DNA of 64,000 nt from DASXMT01 sp963755985 (GCA_963755985.1 CAVWLO010000005.1:1-64000); one strand, 5' to 3'; counted from the first letter of the stretch, positions 17,648 through 27,528 are shown. Program-made: numbers and translations. Notes: generated by a model not told the origin, from the sequence alone.

Positions 17648-18433
17648 GGCGAGCGGATCACTGTGGCCGGAGGGGTGCCGACGCAGTGGGCGAAATTAAT
17701 CGAGCTCCCCGACCTCGCTCACGCCGACTTCTCCGATCTTCGGCTTTGCCTGGCCGCGACTGCTCCGGCCTCGCAGGAGCTCATCGAGCAGGTGACCAGC
17801 TGCTTGAACTGTCCGATGATCGTCCGCTATGCCATGACGGAATCGCCCAGCATCACCGGCACCGATCCAGCTGATCCTCCCCAGGTGCTCTACCGCACCG
17901 TTGGGCGTCCCCAAGCTGGGGTAGAGCTCTCACTGGTCGCGGAGGACAGCCGCGAGGTCGGCCGGGGGGACGTCGGAAGGATTCGGGTCAAGGGGCCTTG
18001 TGTCATGCGGGGATATTGGAACGACCCGGAACAGACGGCCAGTGCGCTCGGGCCCGACGGCTGGCTGACCAGTAGCGATCTCGGGTTCATCGACGCCGAT
18101 GGCAATCTCGTGCTTGTGGGCCGGACCACCGACCTCTACATCCGGGGTGGGTACAACGTCTATCCCCTGGAGGTGGAGAACGCGTTGACCGAACACCCAG
18201 GGGTCGGGCAGGCCGCGGTCATTGGGGTACCTGCTCCGGTGATCGGAGAGATCGGCGTTGTCTTCATCGTTCCGGCCGAGGGCGAGAAGACGCCGGCCAT
18301 CGAGGAGCTGCAGGCGTGGATCCGTGAGCGCCTCGCCGACTACAAGGCCCCTGATCGAATGGTGCTGGTCGATGAGCTTCCCTTGACTGGGATGATGAAG
18401 GTGGACAAGCGAGCCCTCCATCAGCGGATCTAG
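17648..18433 (+). pseudogene. C-terminal remnant of an acyl-CoA synthetase (AMP-binding)
   Basis: From GERITVAGGVPTQWAKLIEL onward, about 260 residues match the C-terminal half of FadD-type acyl-CoA synthetases: VRYAMTESPSITGT (A5), GWLTSSDLGFIDADGNLVLV (A7), TDLYIRGGYNVYPLEVE (A8), and the A10 lysine in GMMKVDKRAL. The N-terminal half, including the P-loop TSGTTGxPKG, is gone. The junction with the monooxygenase remnant falls within about six bases near 17645-17650 and is out of frame. No start codon or ribosome site serves this fragment. Confidence 0.8.
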
Positions 18434-18467
18434 GGTTCAGAGTCGACGATAGTGTCAGAATACCGCT

Positions 18468-19525
18468 GTGGACGCCGACCCTTCACTCGCTCGCTCAGAA
18501 CCGCTCGGTGCCTACATCCTGCCTGGGCGGGTGTCGGACCCACGCCCGGCCATTGCTCAGGCTGCGGCGGCGGAGCACATCGGTTGGGCGCGGTGTGGAT
18601 CGGTGAGCGGTATGGGACCAAGGATGCCATGGTGCTGGCCGGAGCGGTGGGGCAGGCCACGACTCGGGTTCGGATCGCCACCGGTATCACCCACTTCGGC
18701 GTTCGACATCCGATGGCTCTGGCTTCGGCGGCCCTGACCCTGCAGGCACTGACCGGCGGACGATTCGTCCTTGGTGTGGGACGGTCGGTGGGCCCTCTGT
18801 GGAAGGCCTTTGGGCTTCCACCCATGACCAACACCATTCTGGTCGACACGGCCGACATCATTCGCCGACTGTGCCGGGGCGAGAAGGTCTCCTATGACGG
18901 TCCCGCCGGACGCTTCCCGCACTTGCGGCTGGGCGACCTACCCGACGTGGACCCGCCGCCGATCGTCATGGCCGCAATCGGCTCGAAGAGCCTCGCCGTG
19001 GCCGGTCGGGAATTCGATGGAGTCCTCCTACACCCGTTCTTGACCGCTGAAGCCGTCGGGCGTTCGACCGAGGTCGTCCGCCAGGCCACGGACGACGCCG
19101 GTTGCGACCCCGCCTCGGTACGGGTGTGCGCCACCCTGGTCATCGCCCCCGACCTGGCCCCCGAGGAGGAGGCGGCGGTGGTGGGGGGACGGGCCGTCAC
19201 CTATTTCCAGATCCCTTCGTTCGGGGAGCTGTTGGCCGGCGTGAACGGCTGGGACACCGGTCCCCTGGGACGCCTGCGCGCCGCCCCGGAGCTGGCCGGG
19301 CTCCGGGGGGCAGCCGACAACGTCTTCACGCGTGATCAGCTGACCGATGTGAGCAAGCTGTTGCCGCCAGAGTGGCTCGAGACCGGCGCGGCCATGGGCA
19401 CGGCGACGACGTGTGCCGCTCGCATGGCCGAGTACCTCGACGCCGGTGCCGATGAGCTGGTCCTCCATGGCACGACCCCGGAGCTGCTTGGCCCTGCCGT
19501 CGGTCACTTCACCAACGACCAGTGA
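18468..19525 (+). pseudogene. LLM-class F420-dependent oxidoreductase with a one-base frameshift
   Basis: The frame from GTG 18468 begins with a normal N-terminus (LGAYILPGRVSDPRPAIAQA...EHIG). At about 18584 the homologous sequence switches to the -1 frame (LGAVWIGERYGTKDAMVL) and runs to 19525. Two signatures follow: RIATGITHFGVRHPMALA and LTGGRFVLGVGRS. Restoring one base near 18584 would give a full luciferase-like TIM-barrel protein of about 352 residues. It may reduce or oxidise a substrate with F420, as relatives do. Either a real frameshift or a sequencing error. Confidence 0.8.
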
Positions 19526-19573
19526 TGGCCATTGGCCCCTCGGGGGTTATCCGACCTTCTCCGATCGAACCGT

Positions 19574-20843
19574 CTACGCCGCGGCAACGACCTTCTCGGT
19601 CGGGTCACATTGCATCAGGTTCGACAAGGTCCCGCCCATGATCTTGGCCTTGTCGACTTCGGAAAGGGGTTCGATCTCGTCGACGAACGAGAGCGGATCG
19701 CCGAGACCCTCCGGGTGCGGGAAGTCCGAGCCGAATACAACATTGTCCACACTCACCAACTGAACGATGTTGAGGACGTCCTCCTCGAAGAAGGGGTGGA
19801 TCACGATCGACCGCTGGAACGCCTCCAACGGATTCTCATCGAATGCACCCGGTGAACGCTCGTAGAGTTTCGTGAACTGCTTCAGAGCAGTCGGGACCCA
19901 CTGGCTCCCATTCTCCACAGGCATGAACCTCAGATTCGGGAAGCGGGTCGCCAAGCCGTGCCCGATGATGGAGTAGACGGTGTCGCGGATGGAGCGGTAC
20001 TCGCTGTTGACCAGCAGCGAAAATGCACTCGGCTTGGTGAACGGCTGGTGCTCGGATGTGCGCCCGTCCCCACTCGTTGAGGAAGCGCTGGTAACCGTCG
20101 TCCGAGGAATGCATGCCGACGAGGATGCCGGCCTCTTGGACCCTCTTCCAGAACGGGTCGAACTCCGGCAGCGCCAGCGACCGGCGCCGGGGTCCGAAGT
20201 CGGGAACCGGGGCCGGGCGTATGAGAACGGCCCGGGCGCCCCGCTCGACCACGTACTCGAGCTCCCGGATGGCCTGGTCGAGGATCGAGAGGTTGATCAC
20301 GGGGGTGGCGAAGATCCGATTCTCGAAATTGAAGGTCCAGTGCTCGTGCATCCACTCGTTGAGGGCGTGCACGACCACCGCGGTGGCCATCGGATCGTCA
20401 GCCAGACGCTCTTCGAGCAGGCTGGCCAGGGTGGGCCACATCATCGCCCGGTCGACCTTCTGCTCGTCCATCAGGACGATTCGCTCCTCCGGGTTGAAGA
20501 ACCCGGGTGGCGACTCGATGTAGCGCGGTATCGAAGCCAGCCGGGGGTCGACCTTATTGGCGTTCCCTATGTCGAATCCTCCGGTACCAATCGAGTGCTT
20601 CGACGACGGATTCTTGAGCCGGAATTCCATCTCTTGGCGTCCCGGGGGTGCCACCTTGTTGAAGGTCGGGTTCGGGATGTACTCGCTGATGACATTCCGA
20701 AGAGCGATCTTCGTCCGGCCATTCACCTGCACGTACTTGACCAGGCCTTCATAATCCTTGGGCAGGTACTTGGTGAACGCGTCCGTCGTCTCGTACATGT
20801 GGTTGTCTGCGTCGAACACTGGATAGTTGAGGATGCGGGACAT
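19574..20843 (-). pseudogene. Amidohydrolase-2 family metal-dependent hydrolase, frameshifted at a C/G tract
   Basis: The N-terminal two-thirds (start ATG at 20843, strong GAAGGAGG site) reads NYPVFDADNHMYETTDAF to FLNEW. The C-terminal third is in another frame: DGRTSEHQPFTKP, MPVENGSQW and VVFGSDFPHPEGLGDP, the last with the metal-site Asp. The switch lies at the CCCC run 20068-20071, where removing one base joins NEW to DGRTSEHQPF. Repaired length would be about 423 residues. Relatives are TIM-barrel hydrolases or decarboxylases encoded in acyl-CoA degradation clusters. Confidence 0.8.
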
Positions 20844-20986
20844 GGTGGCCTCCTTCGGTTGTCAAGCGGCTTCACGATCCGCTGAGAACCTACTTCTTTT
20901 CTGAGTGTCGTGATAATTCTGGCTTGATGACAATTCTATTTTCAGGCATGGCAACCCGCCGAGCAGGTGGCCCAGTGCCCAGTCAG

Positions 20987-22063
20987 CTATAGGTCTCTCA
21001 ACATCCGGTCGAGCAACGGCGCAAACAGCATCAGGTCGTTTGGGTCCTCTGTCATGGTCTTGGCGCCGAACGCGATGCTCCGCTTGCTCATGCGGGTGAG
21101 GATGATGCCGAAGCGCAGCCCGGCCAGCGCCTCGTACCAGGCCAGGTCGTCGAGGGTGTCGCCGGACAGACCCTCGTAGGCGGCCACGGTCTCGGACCGA
21201 TCGAACATGGTGGGCACGGGCGGCAATCCGTACTCGTCGGCGATCCCGGCGAAGAACCGTTGGAAGAACGTGGTCCACGCCAGGTCGACTTCGGGAGGGC
21301 CGACGCCCGCCATTTCCCAGTCGAGTACGGCGACCGGCTCGAAATCGCGGTAGATGATGTTGCCGGGCCGGGCGTCGCCCCAATTCAGGATATGACGGTC
21401 GTTCGGCGGCATCGTGGCCTCCAGCACGTCGAACGCTCGCTCGAGGATCGGAACGGTAAGACCCTGGCTCGCCCACTGGTAATACCGGCGGTGGGACGCC
21501 AGCTGCCGAGCCAGCGCCGTGTCACCCGGCTCGCTGAGGTGGAGGAAGGCGGTCTCCTCGCCGTCATCGATGACCCGGTGCAGTTGCACGAGCACCTCGA
21601 TGGTCGAGATCTCGAACCGCTTCCACTGATCCGGCGTGCCCTGGAGGAACCAGCCGGTCGGATCCAGGAGGTACGGCGGGCTATCAGATGGGACCACGCC
21701 GTCGACGGCCCGCACGACCATGAACGGCACACCAAGCCATTCCTCGGACGACTCGATGCGGACAATCTCAGGAGCGGGGACCGCAGTCCGACTCCGCACG
21801 AGCTCGATCACCCGCTGCTGGAAGTTCAAGTCATACTTCGGGAACGTGGGGTAGGAGCCAGGCGCGGGGGCCAGGCGAGCGACGAGTGCCTCGCCCCCCA
21901 GACGGAACAGGACGGTATCGTTGGACATGCCGCTATCGGGCATTCGGACCTCGGTCACCTTTGCATCGGAGTCGCCGAGCGATCGGGCCCAGGTGATGAG
22001 ACCTGCTTCGATCTCTCCTGGATGGCGACGCCACGGCGTCGTCTCACGTGCCCCGTCGGTCAT
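20987..22063 (-). CDS. Phosphotransferase (aminoglycoside phosphotransferase/APH fold) family protein
   Basis: 358 residues, kinase-like fold. The catalytic loop is LNWGDARPGNIIYRDFE, with Asp and Asn in place. Metal-binding Asp follows in AVLDWEMAGVGPPEVDLAW. The first His of the usual HGD loop is replaced (NWGD). In actinobacterial lipid clusters such proteins accompany acyl-CoA dehydrogenases and are related to the ACAD10/11 kinase domain; the substrate here is unknown. The ATG at 22063 is chosen for its GGGAGAG site; the frame continues 17 codons upstream without homology. Confidence 0.85.
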   Translation of the reverse strand: MTDGARETTPWRRHPGEIEAGLITWARSLGDSDAKVTEVRMPDSGMSNDTVLFRLGGEALVARLAPAPGSYPTFPKYDLNFQQRVIELVRSRTAVPAPEIVRIESSEEWLGVPFMVVRAVDGVVPSDSPPYLLDPTGWFLQGTPDQWKRFEISTIEVLVQLHRVIDDGEETAFLHLSEPGDTALARQLASHRRYYQWASQGLTVPILERAFDVLEATMPPNDRHILNWGDARPGNIIYRDFEPVAVLDWEMAGVGPPEVDLAWTTFFQRFFAGIADEYGLPPVPTMFDRSETVAAYEGLSGDTLDDLAWYEALAGLRFGIILTRMSKRSIAFGAKTMTEDPNDLMLFAPLLDRMLRDL

Positions 22064-22196
22064 CTGCTCTCCCTTGTGTCCAAAGCCCGCAACGAAACCG
22101 ATGGCTCCCAGCACACGAATCCGACACCGGCTTCAGCTTCGGCCGAATGGGCGCGGACAGCCAAGCCGATGGCGACATCCTCGGGCAGGGGGCCCC

Positions 22197-22325
22197 TCAC
22201 TCCGTCATCCTGGGGCCCTCATCGACAGCGATCATCGCCATAACGTAGGGCACTGCCGCCTGGAACGGCTCTGCAACTTGTTGGCCGATGACAGTGAGGG
22301 TGTGGACGGTGCCTCGTCCCGTCGC
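22197..22325 (-). pseudogene. Remnant of a DUF35 OB-fold (thiolase-associated) protein
   Basis: Within a 480-bp gap, the minus strand reads GRGTVHTLTVIGQQ, AAVPYVMAMIAVDEGPRMTE, then a stop. This matches the OB-fold of DUF35/Zn-ribbon proteins that partner lipid-transfer-type thiolases (usual form roughly GRGTVHSYTVV...VPYVVALVELDEGPRL). The zinc ribbon is missing and the expected downstream part (PEDVAIGLAV) appears in another frame. No thiolase gene is nearby. Confidence 0.55.
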
Positions 22326-22545
22326 CTCCTCTCCGTTCTGGATCGGTTCCCGAATGTCATACACATCGCACGTGGATAGAACTTCCGAGGCAGCCACCCC
22401 TCATCGGTCGTCGGTCGGCCTGGCTGAGCCGGTGTCGCCGGAGAGGACAGCGGCGACGGGCCCGGGAAGTGGCAGGTAAATGTATTGATGTATATGGTGA
22501 GGACAGACGAGTCGGCCCGTCAACATCTCCCATGGAGGTTGGTTC

Positions 22546-23082
22546 ATGACAGCATCGAACGTTCCCGACCGCGCCGAGGGAAAGCGCCAAGGAATCGAGC
22601 TGTACGGCGCAGACGACGCCCGTCCCCTGTACGACACCGGGATGATGTCGATGCCCACGATGTCGCCGGAGGCCCCCGACCAGCTCACCGAATGGGCGAT
22701 GTCCTCAGGCCACGTGGTGAAGACGCTCTTCGAGCAGTCGGGCGGCAACGGCATGAGCCTCATCTGGTCATGGTTCGGCCCCGGATACGCCCTGCCCCGT
22801 CATTCCCACAGCGCTGACTGTCTCTACTACGTGTTGAAGGGCGAAGTGAGGATGGGCCGCCGAACGATCGCTGCCGGTGGCGGGTTCTTCGTCCCCAACG
22901 ATGCCCCCTACGCCTACTCGGCCGGTGATGAGGGCGTTGAAGTGCTCGAGTTTCGAGGGGTCAGCTCCTTCGACATGAAGATCTCCGAGAGCCTGGCCCG
23001 ATGGGATCAGATCGTCTCCGTCGTCCGGGAGAACAACGAGGGGTGGAAGGAGGCGCAGGTCGAAGCGCCCGTCGGTGCCTGA
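22546..23082 (+). CDS. Cupin-domain protein
   Basis: 178 residues with a single cupin barrel. Motif 1 is visible as PRHSHSADCLYYVLKGEVRMG (about residues 84-104), giving two His and the Gly of the metal site; motif 2 is PNDAPYAYSAGDEGVE. The ATG is preceded by GGAGG at a suitable distance. It lies just before an SDR gene, so it may handle the same small molecule (dioxygenase, isomerase or sensor). Its AT-rich upstream region (22481-22497) probably carries the promoter. Confidence 0.85.
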   Translation: MTASNVPDRAEGKRQGIELYGADDARPLYDTGMMSMPTMSPEAPDQLTEWAMSSGHVVKTLFEQSGGNGMSLIWSWFGPGYALPRHSHSADCLYYVLKGEVRMGRRTIAAGGGFFVPNDAPYAYSAGDEGVEVLEFRGVSSFDMKISESLARWDQIVSVVRENNEGWKEAQVEAPVGA

Positions 23083-23083
23083 C

Positions 23084-23872
23084 ATGGTGGAGCCCGGCCA
23101 GGCCAAGGGGAAGGTCGCCCTGGTCACAGGAGGTGCATCCGGCATCGGACTCGCCACCACTCGCCGGTTCGTTCACGACGGGATCGTGGTCGTGGTCGGT
23201 GACGTCAATGACCAGGCCCTTGAGTCGGTAAGACACGAGCTCGGCGATTCGGTCCGGACGCTCGGCTGCGACGTGTCCAAGGAATCGGACGTCGAGGCGC
23301 TGGCTTCACTGGCCATAGACGAGTTTGGCCGCCTCGACATCGCCTTCGCCAACGCCGGCGTCGGTTCGAGTGCGGCCATCGTTGACATCGATATCGCCGA
23401 GTGGACGCGCGTGCTCGAGGTCAACGTGGTGGGCAGCGTGCTCACCATCAAGCACGCGGCCCGACGCATGGGGCCGGGCGGCTCCATTGTGGTCACTGCC
23501 AGCCTTAATGCCGTTCAGCCCGGCCTGGGACTGAGCGCCTACTGCGCGTCGAAAGCCGGCACCAAGATGCTCGTCGAGGTGGCCGCCATGGAGTTGGGTG
23601 GCGCCGGCATCCGGGTGAACGCCATCGGCCCCGGTCTCGTTCGCACTGGATTGACCGAGGGTGTTTGGTTCGTCCCGTCCATCGTCGATGAATTTCGAGA
23701 GAACACCCCACTTGACCGCTATGCCGATCCTGAGGAGATCGCCAACCTGGTGGCATTCCTGTCATCGGATGAGGCCTCTTTCATCTCTGGCTCGTTCTAT
23801 CTCATCGACGGGGGCGCCCACACCAAGCGGTACCCGGATATCCCGACCAAGATCGCCGAGGCGACCCGATGA
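23084..23872 (+). CDS. SDR-family NAD(P)-dependent oxidoreductase
   Basis: 262 residues, classical short-chain dehydrogenase. The cofactor loop is TGGASGIG (about 15-22), a following Asp in VVGDVN favours NAD, NAG is in FANAGVG, and the catalytic Tyr-Lys is in YCASKAG. The C-terminal FISGSFYLIDGGAH is typical. ATG 23084 follows the cupin stop by one base; a GTG at 23075 is an alternative that overlaps it. Probably in an operon with the cupin and the following alcohol dehydrogenase. Confidence 0.9.
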   Translation: MVEPGQAKGKVALVTGGASGIGLATTRRFVHDGIVVVVGDVNDQALESVRHELGDSVRTLGCDVSKESDVEALASLAIDEFGRLDIAFANAGVGSSAAIVDIDIAEWTRVLEVNVVGSVLTIKHAARRMGPGGSIVVTASLNAVQPGLGLSAYCASKAGTKMLVEVAAMELGGAGIRVNAIGPGLVRTGLTEGVWFVPSIVDEFRENTPLDRYADPEEIANLVAFLSSDEASFISGSFYLIDGGAHTKRYPDIPTKIAEATR

Positions 23873-23974
23873 ACGAGGTAGCGAGAACACGATGAGCCCT
23901 GGCGTCGGCAGTGAGGGCTCGTCTGTGCACCAGTAGAAGCCGGTCCGAAGTGGACGAATCAAGGGGGGATCATT

Positions 23975-24994
23975 GTGCGTGCGGCAGTACTCGGTAGCCA
24001 CGGGGACATGAACGTGGAGCAGGTCAGTGATCCTGCACCCGACCCGGGCCAGCTGGTGATTCAGGTGACGGCCTGCGGCATCTGCGGGTCGGATCTGAAA
24101 GCGCGATCGGCCATGCCCCATGGCACGGTGATGGGCCATGAGTTCTGCGGTGAGGTAGTGGCCCTGGGTAGGGGGGTCGGGGATCGGTGGCGCATCGGAA
24201 CGACTGCGGCCGTGCTACCCGTGCTGTCTTGTGGAGTGTGCTCATGGTGTCAGGCCGGAGAGGTCGCCCACTGCGAATCGGCCAGACTCATCGGCCTGGG
24301 TGGGAGCCCCGGTGGCTTCGCCGAGTTCGCAGCCGTGAGTGCCGACCTGTCCTTTGCCCTTCCCGAGGGACTGCCTCCGTCCGTCGGCGCCCTGGTGGAG
24401 CCCTTCGCCGTGGGCCTCCATACCGCCCGGGTCGGCACTATCGGCGACGGCGATTCGGTATTGGTCATCGGGGCCGGACCGGTCGGTCTGACCACCGCCA
24501 AGTGGGCCCAGGTCCTGGGAGCGAGGGAGGTCGTGGTCTCCGACCCGGTGGCGGCTCGGAGGGAGCTCAGTGGGACCTTTGGTGCTACTGGCGTGCTCGA
24601 CCCGGCAACCGACGAGCTGGGCGACGGGTACGACGTGGTCATCGACTGCGTGGGGAAGCCCGGGCTGCTCGATCAGTGCGTGGCCGCGACACGGACAAAG
24701 GGACGGGTGGTGGTGGCCGGCGTTTGCGTGGAGCCGGATCCCTACCTCCCGGCCATGGCTCTGATGAAGGAGCTCACCGTGGCCTTCTCCGTCTATTACC
24801 GCCCCCAGGAATTCCGCTCGGTCATCGATGCCTTCATGACCGGTCAGATCGATCCGAGTCCGCTGGTCACCAGGAACGTCCCGCTCGACCAGGTCGATGG
24901 GGCATTTGACTTGTTGGTCGGGTCGGTCGTCGACAGCAAGATCTTGGTCGACCCCAGGCCGATGGGCGGTTCGAACGCCGATCCCCGAGGATGA
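23975..24994 (+). CDS. Zinc-dependent medium-chain alcohol dehydrogenase
   Basis: 339 residues. Catalytic zinc ligands are in GICGSD and GHEFCGE, structural zinc cysteines in CGVCSWCQAGEVAHC (about 89-103), and the Rossmann motif is VIGAGPVGLTTAKWA (about 165). It oxidises an alcohol or polyol with NAD(P). The GTG start follows GGGGGAT. It lies about 100 bp after the SDR gene on the same strand, so both may act on one catabolic alcohol. Confidence 0.9.
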   Translation: MRAAVLGSHGDMNVEQVSDPAPDPGQLVIQVTACGICGSDLKARSAMPHGTVMGHEFCGEVVALGRGVGDRWRIGTTAAVLPVLSCGVCSWCQAGEVAHCESARLIGLGGSPGGFAEFAAVSADLSFALPEGLPPSVGALVEPFAVGLHTARVGTIGDGDSVLVIGAGPVGLTTAKWAQVLGAREVVVSDPVAARRELSGTFGATGVLDPATDELGDGYDVVIDCVGKPGLLDQCVAATRTKGRVVVAGVCVEPDPYLPAMALMKELTVAFSVYYRPQEFRSVIDAFMTGQIDPSPLVTRNVPLDQVDGAFDLLVGSVVDSKILVDPRPMGGSNADPRG

Positions 24995-25120
24995 GTGATC
25001 GGCGAGACCGTCGGCGCCCGAAGTATCTGACCTGAACGAGATCGGCTGCCGCCTTTTTGCACGACCATCTTCATCATTCGGCGGCGGCGGTCTCATTGGC
25101 GAGGCTCCGTGGCTGTGTAG

Positions 25121-26617
25121 TCATGGACGTTGGCCTTCGAAGATCGATCGCACTGCTTGAAGATCCGGTTTACCGACTGGCGTCCGGGGCAGAGATTCGG
25201 CGAATCGAACTTCGACGGGCAACTCATACCGAGCAAGTTGCTGCTCGATGTGAGACAGGACGTCTTCTGCAGTAACGGGAGGGGCATCGGCCCGAAGTTC
25301 GACGAGAGCCACCGGGACCGCCCCCAGGCGCCTGTCGGCCACGCCGATCACCACGGCACCACCGACCGCCGGGTGTCTCTCGATGGCCATGCGGACCTCC
25401 TCGGGTTGCACCTTGAAGCCACCACGGATGATGGTCTCGTCCGAACGGCCCAGGATCCAGAGAAAGCCGTCCTCGTCCAGTCGGGCCAGGTCGGTGGTCC
25501 GGATCCACCCAGCTTCGCGTCCGAGCTGGCCTGCCTTCACCTCGAGCAGGCCCTCTTCTCCGGGCGGCAGCGGCTCGCCTTCAGGCGAAACCACTCGAAG
25601 TTGGCAATCGCTGTGGGCCCGACCCACGCTTCCACGCTTCGACGAGGCGAACTGTCGGTAGTCGGCGAGGTTCCAACCTGCGACCCCGCCTCCGAACTCG
25701 GTCGCCGCGTAGGTGACAAGCACCGGCACCCCGAATCGGGCGGTAAAGGCCTCGGCATCGTCGGGTGAGAGCGGGGCTGTACCCGAGACCACCGATCTGA
25801 CGCTCGAAAGAGCTTCCCTATCGAGGTCGGACTCGAGAACCATGCGCAGAGCGGTGGGGACCAGGCTCACTGTCCGAGGTCGATATGTCCGCACCGCCTC
25901 TGACCACGATTCGACCGTGAAGCGTTCGAGGAGCACGAAGCGCCGTCCATCGGCCACGCATTGGAGGATCCGGAACAGGCCGCCGAGATGGACAAGTGGT
26001 GAATTGACCACGGCCACACCCTCTCGCAGCTCCGGCCTTTCCCAGGTGGCCGCCTCGTAGTACTTGGCGCCAAGCAACGCCCGAGAAAGGGTGACCGTGC
26101 GCAGATCGATTCGCTTCGGTGGCCCAGTGGTTCCGCTGGTCAGCATCTTCACGGCCACACCGGGTTGGCCCCGAATGACTCGCTCCTTGCCCGGGCGGAC
26201 GACGTGCAGGGTGCCGAGGTCTTCGGCCGCGATGAGGGTCGCCCCTGGGTCACAGTCCTCGATCATCGCCACGTCGCCTCTCTCACCGGCGACGAAGGGG
26301 AGCGCAAGGTTACGGAGCTCGGTGCAGGTCCGGTCAAGCTTGTCCGGGTTGATGGCGACGGCGCAGGCGCCGGCCTGGATGACCGCCAGCAGGAGGCCCA
26401 CCGCCGTGGGCCGGTTCCTGAGCAGCACACCCACTGGGCACCCGGGGGCCACCCCGCTCTCGTCCAGGAGGTGGCGCAGGGCCTGCGCCACCTCGGCTAA
26501 CTCTCCCCACGTGTGCCATCTGCCTTGGAACTCCATCGCCGGAGCGGCTGGGTCGATGGCCAGGATGGCCTCTATCCGTGATCGAAGTTCGACCCCGTCG
26601 TCGAACCCGGCCATCAT
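25121..26617 (-). CDS. Acyl-CoA synthetase (class I AMP-forming ligase)
   Basis: 498 residues. The P-loop is MLTSGTTGPPKR (about 155-167), A5 is TYAATEFGG, A7 is RTTDLARLDEDGFLW, A8 is DETIIRGGFKVQPEEVR and the A10 lysine is in TPVGKPDLQAV. It activates a carboxylic acid to an acyl-CoA via an acyl-AMP. The ATG at 26617 overlaps the upstream crotonase stop by 4 bp (ATGA); the frame is open further upstream only as antisense noise. It forms a two-gene operon with that crotonase. Confidence 0.92.
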   Translation of the reverse strand: MMAGFDDGVELRSRIEAILAIDPAAPAMEFQGRWHTWGELAEVAQALRHLLDESGVAPGCPVGVLLRNRPTAVGLLLAVIQAGACAVAINPDKLDRTCTELRNLALPFVAGERGDVAMIEDCDPGATLIAAEDLGTLHVVRPGKERVIRGQPGVAVKMLTSGTTGPPKRIDLRTVTLSRALLGAKYYEAATWERPELREGVAVVNSPLVHLGGLFRILQCVADGRRFVLLERFTVESWSEAVRTYRPRTVSLVPTALRMVLESDLDREALSSVRSVVSGTAPLSPDDAEAFTARFGVPVLVTYAATEFGGGVAGWNLADYRQFASSKRGSVGRAHSDCQLRVVSPEGEPLPPGEEGLLEVKAGQLGREAGWIRTTDLARLDEDGFLWILGRSDETIIRGGFKVQPEEVRMAIERHPAVGGAVVIGVADRRLGAVPVALVELRADAPPVTAEDVLSHIEQQLARYELPVEVRFAESLPRTPVGKPDLQAVRSIFEGQRP

Positions 26618-27423
26618 CGGGTCCGGTAGTCGACGGACAGGATGCCGTCCTGGCCAAGTTGAGCCTGACCGATGGGATTGCCCAGCCGCGTGTAGAGGAG
26701 CCCCTGCTCCATGGCGGCCCGGTAGGGCTTGTCCAGTGACTCCCAAATGGCCCGAACAGTGCCTTGGGTTGCCGACGTGGGCTTGGCCGCGATCATTTTC
26801 GCAATCTCATACGCCCGGCTCCACAATGCCTCTCGCCGAACCACTTCGGTGACCAGACCAATTCGAAGCGCGGTGTCGGCCGTGACCCGCTCGTCGTTGC
26901 CCATGAGGGCGATGCGCAGGCTCTCACCCAGCCCAATACGCCGCATCAGACCCACGGGCTCGAGGGCGCAGACGAATCCTCGACTGACGTGCGAGTCGAA
27001 GAAGGTCGCCTCGTCCGAGCAGATGACGATCTCCGACTCGTTGAGAAAGTAGAAAGCACCGGCCGAACAGATTCCCTGTACCGCACAGACCACCGGTTTC
27101 CAGACCTGTTGCCATTTGGGGCTCAGCAGCTCGCCCGGATCGCCGTGGTTCCACACGTCATCGGGCTGCCCATAGTCGGAGTGGACATCGAGCCCGGCAC
27201 TAAAGGCTCGATCGCCTGCGGCCCGGAGGACTACCGCATTGACCTCCGGATCAGCCTTGACTCGGTGCCATGCATCCCTCACTTCCTCGCACATCTGACG
27301 GTTGAACGCGTTGAGGTGGTCGGGGCGGTTGAGCGTCAGGATCGCCAGACGATCTGCCGGACGGGTCTCGTAGGCAATCGTCTGGTAGTCCGTCGGGCCT
27401 GGAGAGGCCGGCATCGATGTCAT
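26614..27423 (-). CDS. Enoyl-CoA hydratase/isomerase (crotonase) family protein
   Basis: 269 residues of crotonase fold: LTLNRPDHLNAFNRQM, oxyanion-hole segments DRAFSAGLD and GICSAGAFYFLN, then DSHVSRGFVCALEP. The two catalytic Glu of true hydratases are not at their usual places (the first position lies in AFYFLN and the second is His in DSHVSRG). The reaction may therefore be isomerisation, hydrolysis or another crotonase chemistry. The ATG is preceded by an AT-rich promoter-like region with TAGATAC. Co-transcribed with the acyl-CoA synthetase downstream. Confidence 0.9.
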   Translation of the reverse strand: MTSMPASPGPTDYQTIAYETRPADRLAILTLNRPDHLNAFNRQMCEEVRDAWHRVKADPEVNAVVLRAAGDRAFSAGLDVHSDYGQPDDVWNHGDPGELLSPKWQQVWKPVVCAVQGICSAGAFYFLNESEIVICSDEATFFDSHVSRGFVCALEPVGLMRRIGLGESLRIALMGNDERVTADTALRIGLVTEVVRREALWSRAYEIAKMIAAKPTSATQGTVRAIWESLDKPYRAAMEQGLLYTRLGNPIGQAQLGQDGILSVDYRTR

Positions 27424-27454
27424 GGCGAGGCGGAATCCTTTTCGGAGAACAAAA

Positions 27455-27464
27455 GTATCTACAT
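27455..27464 (-). promoter_or_regulatory. Promoter or operator candidate with GTATCTACAT
   Basis: AT-rich island in GC-rich DNA, about 30 bp upstream of the crotonase start at 27423. On the minus strand it gives TAGATAC at -10-like spacing. Closely similar sequences occur before other catabolic genes in this window. Confidence 0.4.
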
Positions 27465-27528
27465 ATTATGCTAGCGGCTACCCTCCGAGCGGCTCCGAAG
27501 GTGTGGCCCCGGCAGGCCGCCACCTTCC

